Positions 1-6,276 of a DNA stretch of 10,735 bases are shown in pieces. Source of the stretch: Gammaproteobacteria bacterium (GTDB lineage: Bacteria; Pseudomonadota; Gammaproteobacteria; Burkholderiales; Thiobacillaceae); assembly GCA_018820745.1 (NCBI GenBank), contig JAHJNP010000118.1:1-10735 (forward strand). The letters run 5' to 3'. Under the pieces are notes generated by a model. It made no database searches. It was not told the DNA's origin and saw nothing but the letters and a program-made list of their open reading frames with translations. Each line of letters starts with the position of its first letter. The first letter of the stretch is position 1. The position numbers and the translations under genes are program-made.

Positions 1-99
1 ACGTTCGACGCGGGGGCCTACAGCGGTGCGTCGTTCACCTCGAACGGCAAGGGCACCAAGAGCATCACCCTCGACAGCAGCAACAACTCGCTGCAGGGG
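1..99 (+). repeat. 99-bp perfect direct repeat, copy A (in fliD)
   Basis: Bases 1-99 are identical to bases 328-426. The spacing is 327 bp, a whole number of codons (109), so both copies are read in the same frame and encode the same 33 residues (TFDAGAYSGASFTSNGKGTK and the following 13). Identity ends at base 100: copy A continues into LNSASKFQ, while copy B continues into IRDAVNAA, which is the normal FliD continuation. The left extent of the repeat is cut by the window edge. Confidence 0.97.
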
Positions 100-1923
100 C
101 TGAACAGTGCCAGCAAGTTCCAGACCCTGACGGCGACGCCCTCGGACAAGAGCTTTTTTACCGCCTCAGCCACCAGCATTGCGGTGGCGGGCACCTATTC
201 CATTGAAGTGAGCAGCCTGGCCCAGGCGCAGCAACTGGTTGCCGCCGGCCAGGCCAGCAGCACGGCCGCGATCGGCAGCGGTGCGGCGACCACGGTCACG
301 TTCGATTTCGGCACCGTCAGCGGCGGAACGTTCGACGCGGGGGCCTACAGCGGTGCGTCGTTCACCTCGAACGGCAAGGGCACCAAGAGCATCACCCTCG
401 ACAGCAGCAACAACTCGCTGCAGGGGATACGCGACGCCGTCAATGCGGCGAAGATCGGTGTCAAGGCAACCCTCATCAACGACGGCAGCGGCACGCCCTA
501 CCGCCTGGCATTCGCGTCGGACAGCCAGGGCGCCAGCAACAGCATGAAGGTGACGGTCAGCGGCGATGCCGCGGTCGGCAGCCTGCTGGCACACGATCCG
601 GCCGGCACGCAGAACCTGTCGGAGACCCTGACGGCGCAGAACGCCAACCTGATGGTGAACGGCGTGGCGATCAGCAAGTCCTCCAATACCGTCAGCGATG
701 TGGTGCAGGGCGTGACCCTGAACCTGAACAAGATCACCGCTTCGCCCGAGAAGCTGACGGTGACGCGCGACACCACCACGATCAGCAATTCCATCAACAG
801 TTTCGTCAAGGCCTACAACGACCTGGCCGGCACGCTGAAGAGCCTCTCGGCCTACGATGCGGCCAGCAAGAGGGGCGCGATCCTGCAGGGCGACTCCACG
901 GTGCGCTCGCTGCAGACGCAGTTGCGCGGCATTCTCGGCTCGGCGGTGACCGGCACGCCGGGCGACCTGAAGACGCTTTCGAGCATCGGCGTGTCGTTCC
1001 AGCTGGACGGCAGCCTGGCGGTGGACCAGGCCAAGCTCGGCGATGCGATGAACAACAATTTCGACGAGATCGCGAGCCTGTTCGCCTCGGTCGGCAAGAG
1101 CACCGACAGCCTGGTGTCGTTCAGCAGCGCCGGCAGTACGGTCAAACCCGGCAGTTATGCGGTGAACGTCACGCAGCTCGCCACCCAGGGCAAAACGGTG
1201 GGTGCGTCGGCGATCACCACGCCGCTGGACATCGTGGCCGGCAGCAACGACACCCTCGAGCTGATCGTCGACGGCGTCACCGCCTCCATCACCCTGGAAC
1301 CCGGCACCTACAGCACCGCGGACGCGCTGCTGGCCGAGCTGCAGACGAAAATCAACGGGGCGTCCGCGCTGTCCGCCAAGGGCATTGCGGTCGCCATTAC
1401 GGAAAGCGCCGGGCTGTTCACCCTGACCTCGGCGAAATACGGCGCGACCTCGAGCGTGAGCGTCAGCGGCGGGACCGCGGCGGCAGCGCTGGGGCTGGCC
1501 GGCGACACACCGACCATCGGCGTGGATGTGGCCGGGACGATCGGCGGGCTCGCCGCGACCGGCGCCGGCCAGCTGCTGCGCGCAACCAGCGGCAATGCGA
1601 ACGGGATGGACCTCATCATCAACGGCGGCGCACTGGGCGAGCGCGGGGTGATCAACTATTCCCAGGGCTACGCTTCGAAGCTGAGCACGTGGGCCAAGTC
1701 CTCGCTGGACACCGACAGTTTCATCGCGGCCCGCACCGACGGCATCAACCAGAGCATCGCCGATATCGGCAAGCGCCGCGCCGAAATGGAAGCGCGCCTG
1801 GTCATCATCGAGAAACGCTACCGCGCGCAGTTCACCGCGCTCGACACCATGCTCAGCAACATGGACACCACCAGTACTTTTCTGACGGCACAGCTGGCCA
1901 ACCTGCCAGGCAACCAGAAGTAA
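1..1923 (+). CDS. fliD: Flagellar filament cap protein FliD (5' end missing)
   Basis: FliD forms the cap at the distal end of the growing filament and guides flagellin folding outside the cell. The reading frame is open from base 1 to a TAA stop, giving 640 visible codons; the true start is not in the window. From codon 34 (LNSASKFQ) onward it reads like an ordinary FliD from about residue 60. A flagellin hook-IN-type motif (AGTYSIEVSSLAQ) starts near base 184, and a second related one (KPGSYAVNVTQLA) near 1144. The C-terminus (DGINQSIADIGKRRAEMEAR and following) is the expected helical D0/D1 region. If codons 1-33 are set aside and about 60 N-terminal residues added, length is about 667 aa, normal for the family. 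Codons 1-33 exactly copy codons 110-142, which is not expected of FliD. A GTG at 184 is in frame but is not a credible start, because conserved sequence lies upstream. fliS follows after 18 bases. Confidence 0.95.
   Translation, partial: TFDAGAYSGASFTSNGKGTKSITLDSSNNSLQGLNSASKFQTLTATPSDKSFFTASATSIAVAGTYSIEVSSLAQAQQLVAAGQASSTAAIGSGAATTVTFDFGTVSGGTFDAGAYSGASFTSNGKGTKSITLDSSNNSLQGIRDAVNAAKIGVKATLINDGSGTPYRLAFASDSQGASNSMKVTVSGDAAVGSLLAHDPAGTQNLSETLTAQNANLMVNGVAISKSSNTVSDVVQGVTLNLNKITASPEKLTVTRDTTTISNSINSFVKAYNDLAGTLKSLSAYDAASKRGAILQGDSTVRSLQTQLRGILGSAVTGTPGDLKTLSSIGVSFQLDGSLAVDQAKLGDAMNNNFDEIASLFASVGKSTDSLVSFSSAGSTVKPGSYAVNVTQLATQGKTVGASAITTPLDIVAGSNDTLELIVDGVTASITLEPGTYSTADALLAELQTKINGASALSAKGIAVAITESAGLFTLTSAKYGATSSVSVSGGTAAAALGLAGDTPTIGVDVAGTIGGLAATGAGQLLRATSGNANGMDLIINGGALGERGVINYSQGYASKLSTWAKSSLDTDSFIAARTDGINQSIADIGKRRAEMEARLVIIEKRYRAQFTALDTMLSNMDTTSTFLTAQLANLPGNQK
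328..426 (+). repeat. 99-bp perfect direct repeat, copy B (in fliD)
   Basis: This is the internal copy of the sequence at 1-99. Its context looks native: it lies between GTVSGG and IRDAVNAAKIGV in the FliD D2/D3-type region. Copy A lies where the N-terminal helix of FliD should be. Confidence 0.97.
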
Positions 1924-1941
1924 ATCAATCGGGAGAACGAC

Positions 1942-2157
1942 GTGTATACGAATTCAAGAAGTGCCGCCAGCGCCTACGCCAAGGTCGGCCGGGAAACCGG
2001 CGCGATCCCCGCTGCTCCGGCGGCGGTCCGGGACGACCTGCCGCCGGCCCCGCCGCAGCAGGTCAATCATGAAACAAGCGCGTACACGAATTCCGGCAAC
2101 GTGGCCAATGCCTACGCCAAGGTCGGCCTGGAAACCGGCGTCGTCGCGGCCACCCCG
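1942..2157 (+). repeat. Degenerate tandem duplication of the fliS 5' end
   Basis: Copy one spans about 1942-2019 and copy two about 2080-2157, at an offset of 138 bp (46 codons). Aligned by hand, 58 of 78 bases and 16 of 26 residues agree. The longest identical run is 19 bases (gcctacgccaaggtcggcc at 1972 and 2110). Similarity stops after the 26th codon; bases 2020-2079 form a Pro/Ala-rich linker with no visible second copy. Confidence 0.85.
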
Positions 2158-2493
2158 CACCAGCTCATCGTGATGCTGTACGAAGGCGCCCAGCTGGCGG
2201 TGCGGATGGCCATCAAGCACATGAACGAGGGCGATATCGCCAAAAAATCGGCAGCCATCACCAAAGCCAGCACCATCATCCAGGACGGCCTGCGTGCCGC
2301 ACTCGACCTCCAGCAGGGCGGCGAGATCGCACAGCGGCTGGACGCGCTGTACGACTACATGAACCAGCGCCTGATGCTGGCCCACATCAAGAACCAGATT
2401 GCGCCGCTGGAAGAAGTGCAGGGCCTGCTGCAGGAACTGCACGGCGCCTGGAAGCAGATCGGGCCCGCCGCCCCCAGCCCTGTTGCCGCCTGA
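1942..2493 (+). CDS. fliS: Flagellin export chaperone FliS with duplicated N-terminus
   Basis: FliS is a cytoplasmic helical-bundle chaperone that binds the C-terminus of flagellin and prevents premature polymerisation before export. The start is a GTG preceded by GGGAGA. The product is 183 aa, whereas most family members have about 125-145. The classical FliS N-terminus appears twice: residues 2-26 (YTNSRSAASAYAKVGRETGA...) and residues 48-72 (YTNSGNVANAYAKVGLETGV...). They are joined by a Pro/Ala-rich linker (PPAPPQQ near 34-40). The second copy runs directly into the conserved ATPHQLIVMLYEGA segment, so it is the native one and the first is an added copy. The helical core continues to about residue 170. 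The codon aligned with the GTG start in copy two is GCG, so translation cannot begin there. The gene lies between fliD and fliT, as in many proteobacteria. Confidence 0.93.
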   Translation: MYTNSRSAASAYAKVGRETGAIPAAPAAVRDDLPPAPPQQVNHETSAYTNSGNVANAYAKVGLETGVVAATPHQLIVMLYEGAQLAVRMAIKHMNEGDIAKKSAAITKASTIIQDGLRAALDLQQGGEIAQRLDALYDYMNQRLMLAHIKNQIAPLEEVQGLLQELHGAWKQIGPAAPSPVAA

Positions 2494-2506
2494 CCCGGAG
2501 ACCCCC

Positions 2507-2836
2507 ATGACCAGCAACGAAATGCTCACCACCTACGAATCGCTCTCCGAACTCACCGGCAGCATGCTGAACGCCGCCAGCGAAGGCGAATGGGATCATC
2601 TGGCCGCGCTGGAGCAGCGCTGCCGCGGCTACGTCGGCAGCCTGATGCAGGCCGCGCCGCTGCCGCTGAGCGAGAACGAGCAACGCGCCAAGGTGGCGAT
2701 CATCCGCGCCATCCTGCAGAACGATGCCAGGATCCGTGCGCTGACCGAGCCACGCCTGCACGAGCTGCAACAGCGGCTGCACATGACGCGCTCGGGCCAG
2801 CGCGGCGTCGATGCTTACGGCGCGCAGCGGGCGTAA
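2507..2836 (+). CDS. fliT: Flagellar protein FliT
   Basis: FliT is a small cytoplasmic helical chaperone for the cap protein FliD; in enterics it also restrains the FlhDC regulator. The product has 109 residues, normal for the family. It is almost entirely helical, with the family-like stretch YESLSELTGSMLNAASEGEW near the N-terminus, followed by a WDHLAALEQRCR helix and a C-terminal amphipathic region. FliT sequences are poorly conserved, so the call rests heavily on size, helix pattern and position directly after fliS. The ATG at 2507 has CGGAG about 6 bases upstream and starts 13 bases after the fliS stop. Longer in-frame extension would run into fliS and lacks a better site. Confidence 0.82.
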   Translation: MTSNEMLTTYESLSELTGSMLNAASEGEWDHLAALEQRCRGYVGSLMQAAPLPLSENEQRAKVAIIRAILQNDARIRALTEPRLHELQQRLHMTRSGQRGVDAYGAQRA

Positions 2837-2850
2837 CATCCCCTTTTTTC

Positions 2851-3924
2851 ATGTTCCCGGTTCAGTACCTGCCCCGCATCCTGGATGTCCCGCCCAAGCC
2901 GGACGCCCCGGGTCGGCCGCTGTCCGCCCTGGTGGCGGTGCAGCCGGTACTGAATGCCACCGAACGCGATCAGGCCGGGCCACGGGCCGTATTCGAGCAG
3001 CTGAAAATCGGGCAGACGCTGACCGGTCTGGTAGTGAGCCAGACGAAAGGCATTTCGCTGGTCGAAATCGATGGGCAAACCATTGCCACGCGCCTGCCCC
3101 ACCCGGCGGCCCCCGGCGACACCCTGCGCCTGCGCTTTGCCGGCCACATGCCGCAGGCGGTGTTTCTGCTCGACCCCGCCGAAGCCGACGCCGGCGATGG
3201 CCCGAAACTGAGCCAGACCGCACGCATGCTGAGCGACCTGATGCAGCAGCTGCCGGCCCGCAACGCCCTGCCCACGCTTACCCCGCCCGGCCCCCTGCTC
3301 GATCAGGTGACGACGAACCCGGCCCTGATCGCGCTCGCGCTGCGCACCGCGCTGGTCCGCAGCGGGCTGTTCTATGAGTCGCACCTGGCCAACTGGGCGG
3401 TCGGCCAGGACAGTCTGGACGGACTGATGCAGGAACCGCAAAACAAGCTGGCGGCGGCCGAGGCCGCACGCGCCGCGGCCAACCCGATGGCCCTGCTCAA
3501 CGCCGCGGAAGCCTCCACCCCGAAGCAGCTCAATCCGATGCATGCCCTGCTGACGCAGCAGCTGCAGGTGCTGGAGTCGCCGCAATTCGTCTGGCGCGGC
3601 GAGGTGTGGCCGGGCCAGACGCTGGAGTGGCTGCTGCGCCATGAAACCGAACACGCGCAGGATCAGGCGGCTGCGATGCCCGGCGACGAAGCCAGCGCCG
3701 GCTGGGAATCGAAGCTCAAGCTGAGCTTGCCGCAACTCGGCACTGTGACCGTGCACATCAAGCTCGATGCGAATCAGGCGTTCAGCATCCGCATGGTGCC
3801 GGAACAGTCCGACGTCGAACCCCTGCTGCGGCAGAACCAGGGCCAGCTGGCCGAGCAGCTGGCGGCGGCCGGCTGCACGCTGCGGGCCCTGACGGTGGAA
3901 CGGGATCATGACGCCGGCGCCTGA
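2851..3924 (+). CDS. FliK C-terminal-domain (Flg_hook) protein, hook-length control family
   Basis: The product is 357 aa. Residues about 285-350 match the FliK C-terminal domain: LKLSLPQLGTVTVHIKLD, then a basic/acidic segment, then QLAEQLAAAGCTLRALTVE. In FliK this domain contacts FlhB and switches the export apparatus from rod/hook to filament substrates. The N-terminal third (around residues 50-110) looks like a small beta-rich domain (GQTLTGLVVSQTKGISLVEI...), and the middle is Ala/Gln/Leu-rich. It is not necessarily the main hook ruler, whose gene commonly lies after fliJ. The ATG at 2851 follows a T-run and has only a weak upstream purine signal; no better in-frame start is seen after the fliT stop, 14 bases upstream. 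It overlaps the next gene by 17 bases, suggesting coupled translation with the FlhB-like protein. Confidence 0.8.
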   Translation: MFPVQYLPRILDVPPKPDAPGRPLSALVAVQPVLNATERDQAGPRAVFEQLKIGQTLTGLVVSQTKGISLVEIDGQTIATRLPHPAAPGDTLRLRFAGHMPQAVFLLDPAEADAGDGPKLSQTARMLSDLMQQLPARNALPTLTPPGPLLDQVTTNPALIALALRTALVRSGLFYESHLANWAVGQDSLDGLMQEPQNKLAAAEAARAAANPMALLNAAEASTPKQLNPMHALLTQQLQVLESPQFVWRGEVWPGQTLEWLLRHETEHAQDQAAAMPGDEASAGWESKLKLSLPQLGTVTVHIKLDANQAFSIRMVPEQSDVEPLLRQNQGQLAEQLAAAGCTLRALTVERDHDAGA

Positions 3925-4201
3925 CAAGCAGCGCGCCGCCGCCGCGATCGCCTATCGCGATGGCGATGGCGCGCCGCGCGTGGTCGCCAAGGGGCGCGGC
4001 ATTGTGGCCGACACCATCATCGAGCGGGCGCGGGCGTCCGGCGTCTACGTTCACGAATCGCGCGAGTTGCTGGCGCTGCTGATGCAGATCGACCTCGACA
4101 GCCACATCCCGCCCCAGTTATATATCGTCGTGGCCGAACTGCTGGCCTGGCTCTATCATCTGGAGGCGGCCGAAAAAGCCCTTCCGAACCCTAACGCCTG
4201 A
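3908..4201 (+). CDS. Stand-alone FlhB cytoplasmic-domain homologue (YlqH/FlhX-like)
   Basis: The product is 97 aa and resembles only the C-terminal cytoplasmic part of the export switch protein FlhB. Visible family features are APRVVAKGRG (FlhB typically has AP-KVVAKG), a helix DTIIERARASGVYVHESREL, LLALLMQIDLDSHIPPQLY (compare L-VELGQEIPAELY), and VAELLAWLYHLEA at the end. No membrane segments are present. The autocleavage motif NPTH of FlhB is absent; the sequence starts just downstream of where it would lie. Related small proteins are YlqH of Bacillus and FlhX of Helicobacter/Campylobacter. It starts inside the 3' end of the FliK-domain gene, which fits a FliK-FlhB partnership. The function in this organism is inferred, not shown. 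Confidence 0.82.
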   Translation: MTPAPDKQRAAAAIAYRDGDGAPRVVAKGRGIVADTIIERARASGVYVHESRELLALLMQIDLDSHIPPQLYIVVAELLAWLYHLEAAEKALPNPNA

Positions 4202-4206
4202 TCCAT

Positions 4207-4971
4207 ATGCTTTCCTCTCCGCAACACAACTTGAGTCCCGCCGACCGTGACGACCTGATGGCGCGTTACACCCTGCATTCACGCGCGGATATCCTGTTCC
4301 AGTTGCGCGCGATCCAGAAACGCAAGCTGCTGGTCAATCTCGACCTGATAGGCAGCCGGCAGATCATCGTCACCTCGGTGCTGGCGGTGAACGAGGCCAG
4401 GAACACGCTGATTCTCGACAGCGCCCGCGGCGACGCGCTCAACCAGGAACTGATGTCCGGCAAGGGGGCCGAGTTCGTCGCTCAGCTCGACGGCGTATCG
4501 ATTTCGTTTGCCACCGGCGCGGTCGCCTGGTGCAAGTACGAGGGGCTGCCCGCGCTGCGCATTGCCCTGCCCAAGTCGCTGGTCCGCCTGCAGCGCCGCG
4601 AGCATTTCAGGGTGCCGATGCCCATCGCCAACCCGGTCAGGTGCATCGTGCCGTCGACCGCGGATGGCGACACCGACCCGATCACCACGCACCTGGTGGA
4701 TATCGGCTGCGGCGGGGTGGCGATTGCCGAAACCGGCGGGCGTCTCGGTCCCGCAACCGGCCGAACCCTGCCGGACTGCCGGCTGCTGCTGCCCGAGTCG
4801 GACACGATCATCACTTCGCTTGAAGTGCGCAATTCGGCCCAGATCCGCCTGCCCAACGGCGCCTTCCAGACCCGCCTGGGCTGCCGGTTTATTGACTTGC
4901 CCAACGACATGGCGGCGAAGTTGCAGCGCTTTGTCATGGATATCGAGCGTGCACGGCGCAACAGCCTTTAG
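4207..4971 (+). CDS. YcgR-type flagellar brake protein with PilZ domain
   Basis: The product is 254 aa, the usual size for YcgR-like proteins. Residues about 15-120 form the YcgR N-terminal domain. Residues about 128-245 form a PilZ domain, with the c-di-GMP-binding arginine motif QRREHFRV (R130, R131, R135) and the strand LGCRFIDL near 224-231. In YcgR, c-di-GMP binding lets the protein contact the motor and slow or bias rotation. The second PilZ signature, usually D-x-S-x-x-G, here reads DIGCGG (165-170), with Gly at the usual Ser. The ATG at 4207 is 5 bases after the upstream stop, and no strong ribosome site is visible, so reinitiation is likely. A start at 4258 is possible but would cut into the N-terminal domain. 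Confidence 0.86.
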   Translation: MLSSPQHNLSPADRDDLMARYTLHSRADILFQLRAIQKRKLLVNLDLIGSRQIIVTSVLAVNEARNTLILDSARGDALNQELMSGKGAEFVAQLDGVSISFATGAVAWCKYEGLPALRIALPKSLVRLQRREHFRVPMPIANPVRCIVPSTADGDTDPITTHLVDIGCGGVAIAETGGRLGPATGRTLPDCRLLLPESDTIITSLEVRNSAQIRLPNGAFQTRLGCRFIDLPNDMAAKLQRFVMDIERARRNSL

Positions 4972-4996
4972 GCGCGCCTGCACCCGGAAAAAGCAA

Positions 4997-5125
4997 TTCA
5001 CCACAGAGGCACGGAGACACAGCGTTAAAAAAGCAAAAAGACAGTTTCCCGTCATCCATCGGTGGGGACAGCAAGTCTTTCTGCACCTTTTGCTTTTCTC
5101 TGTGCCTTCGTGTCTCTGTGGTGAA
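4997..5125. repeat. Inverted repeat of 8-base CACAGAGG units (element 1)
   Basis: The 129-bp element occupies most of the ycgR-cheV gap. It begins TTCACC and ends GGTGAA. The left arm holds three octads (CACAGAGG 5002-5009, CACGGAGA 5010-5017, CACAGCGT 5018-5025). The right arm holds their complements (TCTCTGTG 5097-5104, CCTTCGTG 5105-5112, TCTCTGTG 5113-5120). A shorter inner pair, AAAGAC (5037-5042) and GTCTTT (5075-5080), lies inside. RNA from either strand could fold into a long imperfect hairpin. It is the same family as the element at 10185-10319. There is no transposase or target-site duplication that I can see. Confidence 0.9.
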
Positions 5126-5164
5126 TGAACTGAAGTTTTTAAGATAATTCGAGGAATCCCCGCC

Positions 5165-6124
5165 ATGCAAACGATCCAGCAGGAAATTGACGAACGAACC
5201 AATCTGACCAGCTCCAACAAGCTGGAGCTGTTGCTGTTTCGTCTGGGCGAGGATGCCAATCTCGATCGAAACGAACTGTTCGGCATCAACGTGTTCAAGA
5301 TACGGGAAATCATCCCCATGCCGACCATCACGGCGGTGGCCGGATCGCACTCCCACATGATGGGCGTGGTCGACCTGCGCGGCCAGATCATCCCGGTCAT
5401 CGACTTGCCGGCGGTGACAGGCTGCACCCCGAAAACCGGGCTGAATATCCTGCTGATCACCGAATATGCCCGCAGCACCCAGGCCTTTGCCGTCGAGTCG
5501 GTGGAGGACATCGTGCGCCTCGACTGGCGTCAGGTGCTGTCGGCCGAGGGCAATGCCGCAGGCGGCATGGTGACCAGCCTCGCCCGCCTGGACGGCGAAA
5601 ACAGCGACCGCCTGGCGCAGGTGCTGGACGTGGAAACGATCCTGCGCAAGGTGATGCCGCCGACCGAACCGGACATCGATACCGCCACCATTGGCGCCAC
5701 CGTGGAGATCAAACCCGGCACCGTCATCCTGGCCGCGGACGATTCGCTGATCGCGCGCACCATGATCGAACAGGGACTGGAAGCCATGGGCCTGCCCTTC
5801 ATCATGTGCAAGACCGGCAAGGAAGCCTGGGATCAGTTGCGGGCCATCTCCGACAAGGAGGAAGCCGAAGGCAAAACCGTGCACGACAAGATCGCCCTGG
5901 TGCTGACCGACCTGGAAATGCCCGAAATGGACGGCTTCACCCTGACCCGCAACATCAAGCAGGATCCGCGCTTCAGTTCCATTCCCGTGGTGATTCATTC
6001 CTCGCTGACCGGTTCGACCAACGAAGCGCATGTCAAGAAAGTGGGCGCGGATGCCTATGTGGCGAAGTTTGTCGCCGAGGACCTGGCGAATGCCCTGCGC
6101 AAGGCACTGGGCGCGATGCATTGA
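5165..6124 (+). CDS. cheV: Chemotaxis coupling protein CheV (CheW-receiver fusion)
   Basis: CheV couples chemoreceptors to the CheA kinase and can be tuned by phosphorylation of its receiver domain. The product is 319 aa. Residues about 15-165 form a CheW-like domain (LFRLGED, FGINVFKIREIIPMP, MMGVVDLRGQIIPVIDLP). Residues about 186-316 form a receiver domain with the acidic pair D192-D193, the phosphoacceptor D249 in LTDLEMPEMDG, Ser279/280 at the Thr/Ser position, and K301 in YVAKF. All catalytic positions are intact. The ATG at 5165 has GAGGA 9 bases upstream (5151-5155). It sits 193 bases after the PilZ gene, behind inverted repeat element 1. It may be transcribed with the upstream genes or from its own promoter; I see only a weak GATAAT-like box near 5143. 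Confidence 0.95.
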   Translation: MQTIQQEIDERTNLTSSNKLELLLFRLGEDANLDRNELFGINVFKIREIIPMPTITAVAGSHSHMMGVVDLRGQIIPVIDLPAVTGCTPKTGLNILLITEYARSTQAFAVESVEDIVRLDWRQVLSAEGNAAGGMVTSLARLDGENSDRLAQVLDVETILRKVMPPTEPDIDTATIGATVEIKPGTVILAADDSLIARTMIEQGLEAMGLPFIMCKTGKEAWDQLRAISDKEEAEGKTVHDKIALVLTDLEMPEMDGFTLTRNIKQDPRFSSIPVVIHSSLTGSTNEAHVKKVGADAYVAKFVAEDLANALRKALGAMH

Positions 6125-6125
6125 G

Positions 6126-6245
6126 ATTCAAGGTACAAGTTTCAAGATACAAGATACAAGGGCCACACAAAGCGCGCGGCTGTATGCTTGGCGACGAACA
6201 ACTTGCATCTTGCATCTTGCATCTTGAACCTTGCAACCTTGCAAC
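6126..6245. repeat. Inverted array of 7-base CAAG/CTTG units
   Basis: The element starts two bases after the cheV stop. The left arm is five head-to-tail heptads ending in CAAG: ATTCAAG, GTACAAG, TTTCAAG, ATACAAG and ATACAAG (6126-6160). A 41-base core (6161-6201) contains a GC-rich AAGCGCGCGGCT stretch. The right arm carries the inverse orientation: three CTTGCAT (6202-6222), one CTTGAAC (6223-6229), then two 8-base CTTGCAAC units (6230-6245). Arms pair imperfectly. The units differ from the octads of the other two elements, but the overall plan is the same. Confidence 0.88.
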
Positions 6246-6248
6246 CTG

Positions 6249-6273
6249 GAGCCCCCGCAACGCGGGGGTGCTC
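6249..6273 (-). terminator. GC-rich hairpin just after fliE, possible terminator
   Basis: CCCCCGC (6252-6258) pairs with GCGGGGG (6262-6268) across an AAC loop. GAG and CTC extend the stem beyond a two-base bulge. It lies 3 bases past the fliE stop on the minus strand. Neither side has a T-run, so it is not a classical intrinsic terminator; it could mark an RNA 3' end or assist Rho-dependent termination. Confidence 0.35.
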
Positions 6274-6276
6274 TCC

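Noticed and set aside
184..186. GTG as the start of fliD
   Set aside because: The frame is open upstream to base 1, and conserved FliD sequence (LNSASKFQ and the following residues) lies before it; the real start is outside the window.
2069..2071. ATG before the second FliS N-terminal copy as an alternative fliS start
   Set aside because: It is out of frame with FliS, and the aligned in-frame codon at 2080 is GCG, which is not a start.
2815..3927. Minus-strand open frame (370 codons) opposite the FliK-domain gene
   Set aside because: Composition is Gln/Arg/Gly-rich without any family resemblance; the plus-strand frame carries a recognisable Flg_hook domain.
4997..5125. Element 1 as an insertion sequence or its remnant
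   Set aside because: It is only 129 bp, contains no transposase fragment, and I see no flanking target duplication; it can only be called a repeat.
5131..5157. Sigma-28 promoter before cheV, based on TGAAGTTT at 5131-5138
   Set aside because: The -35 matches 7 of 8, but the -10 at proper spacing reads CGAGGAAT and overlaps the ribosome site.
4279..5511. Minus-strand open frame (410 codons) spanning the PilZ gene, element 1 and part of cheV
   Set aside because: It is opposite two conserved genes and runs through the repeat (giving SPQRHEGTEK-like residues typical of mis-called repeats); no plausible start signal or domain.
6126..6245. Heptad array as a CRISPR
   Set aside because: Units are contiguous 7-mers without spacers and invert across the centre; no cas genes are near.
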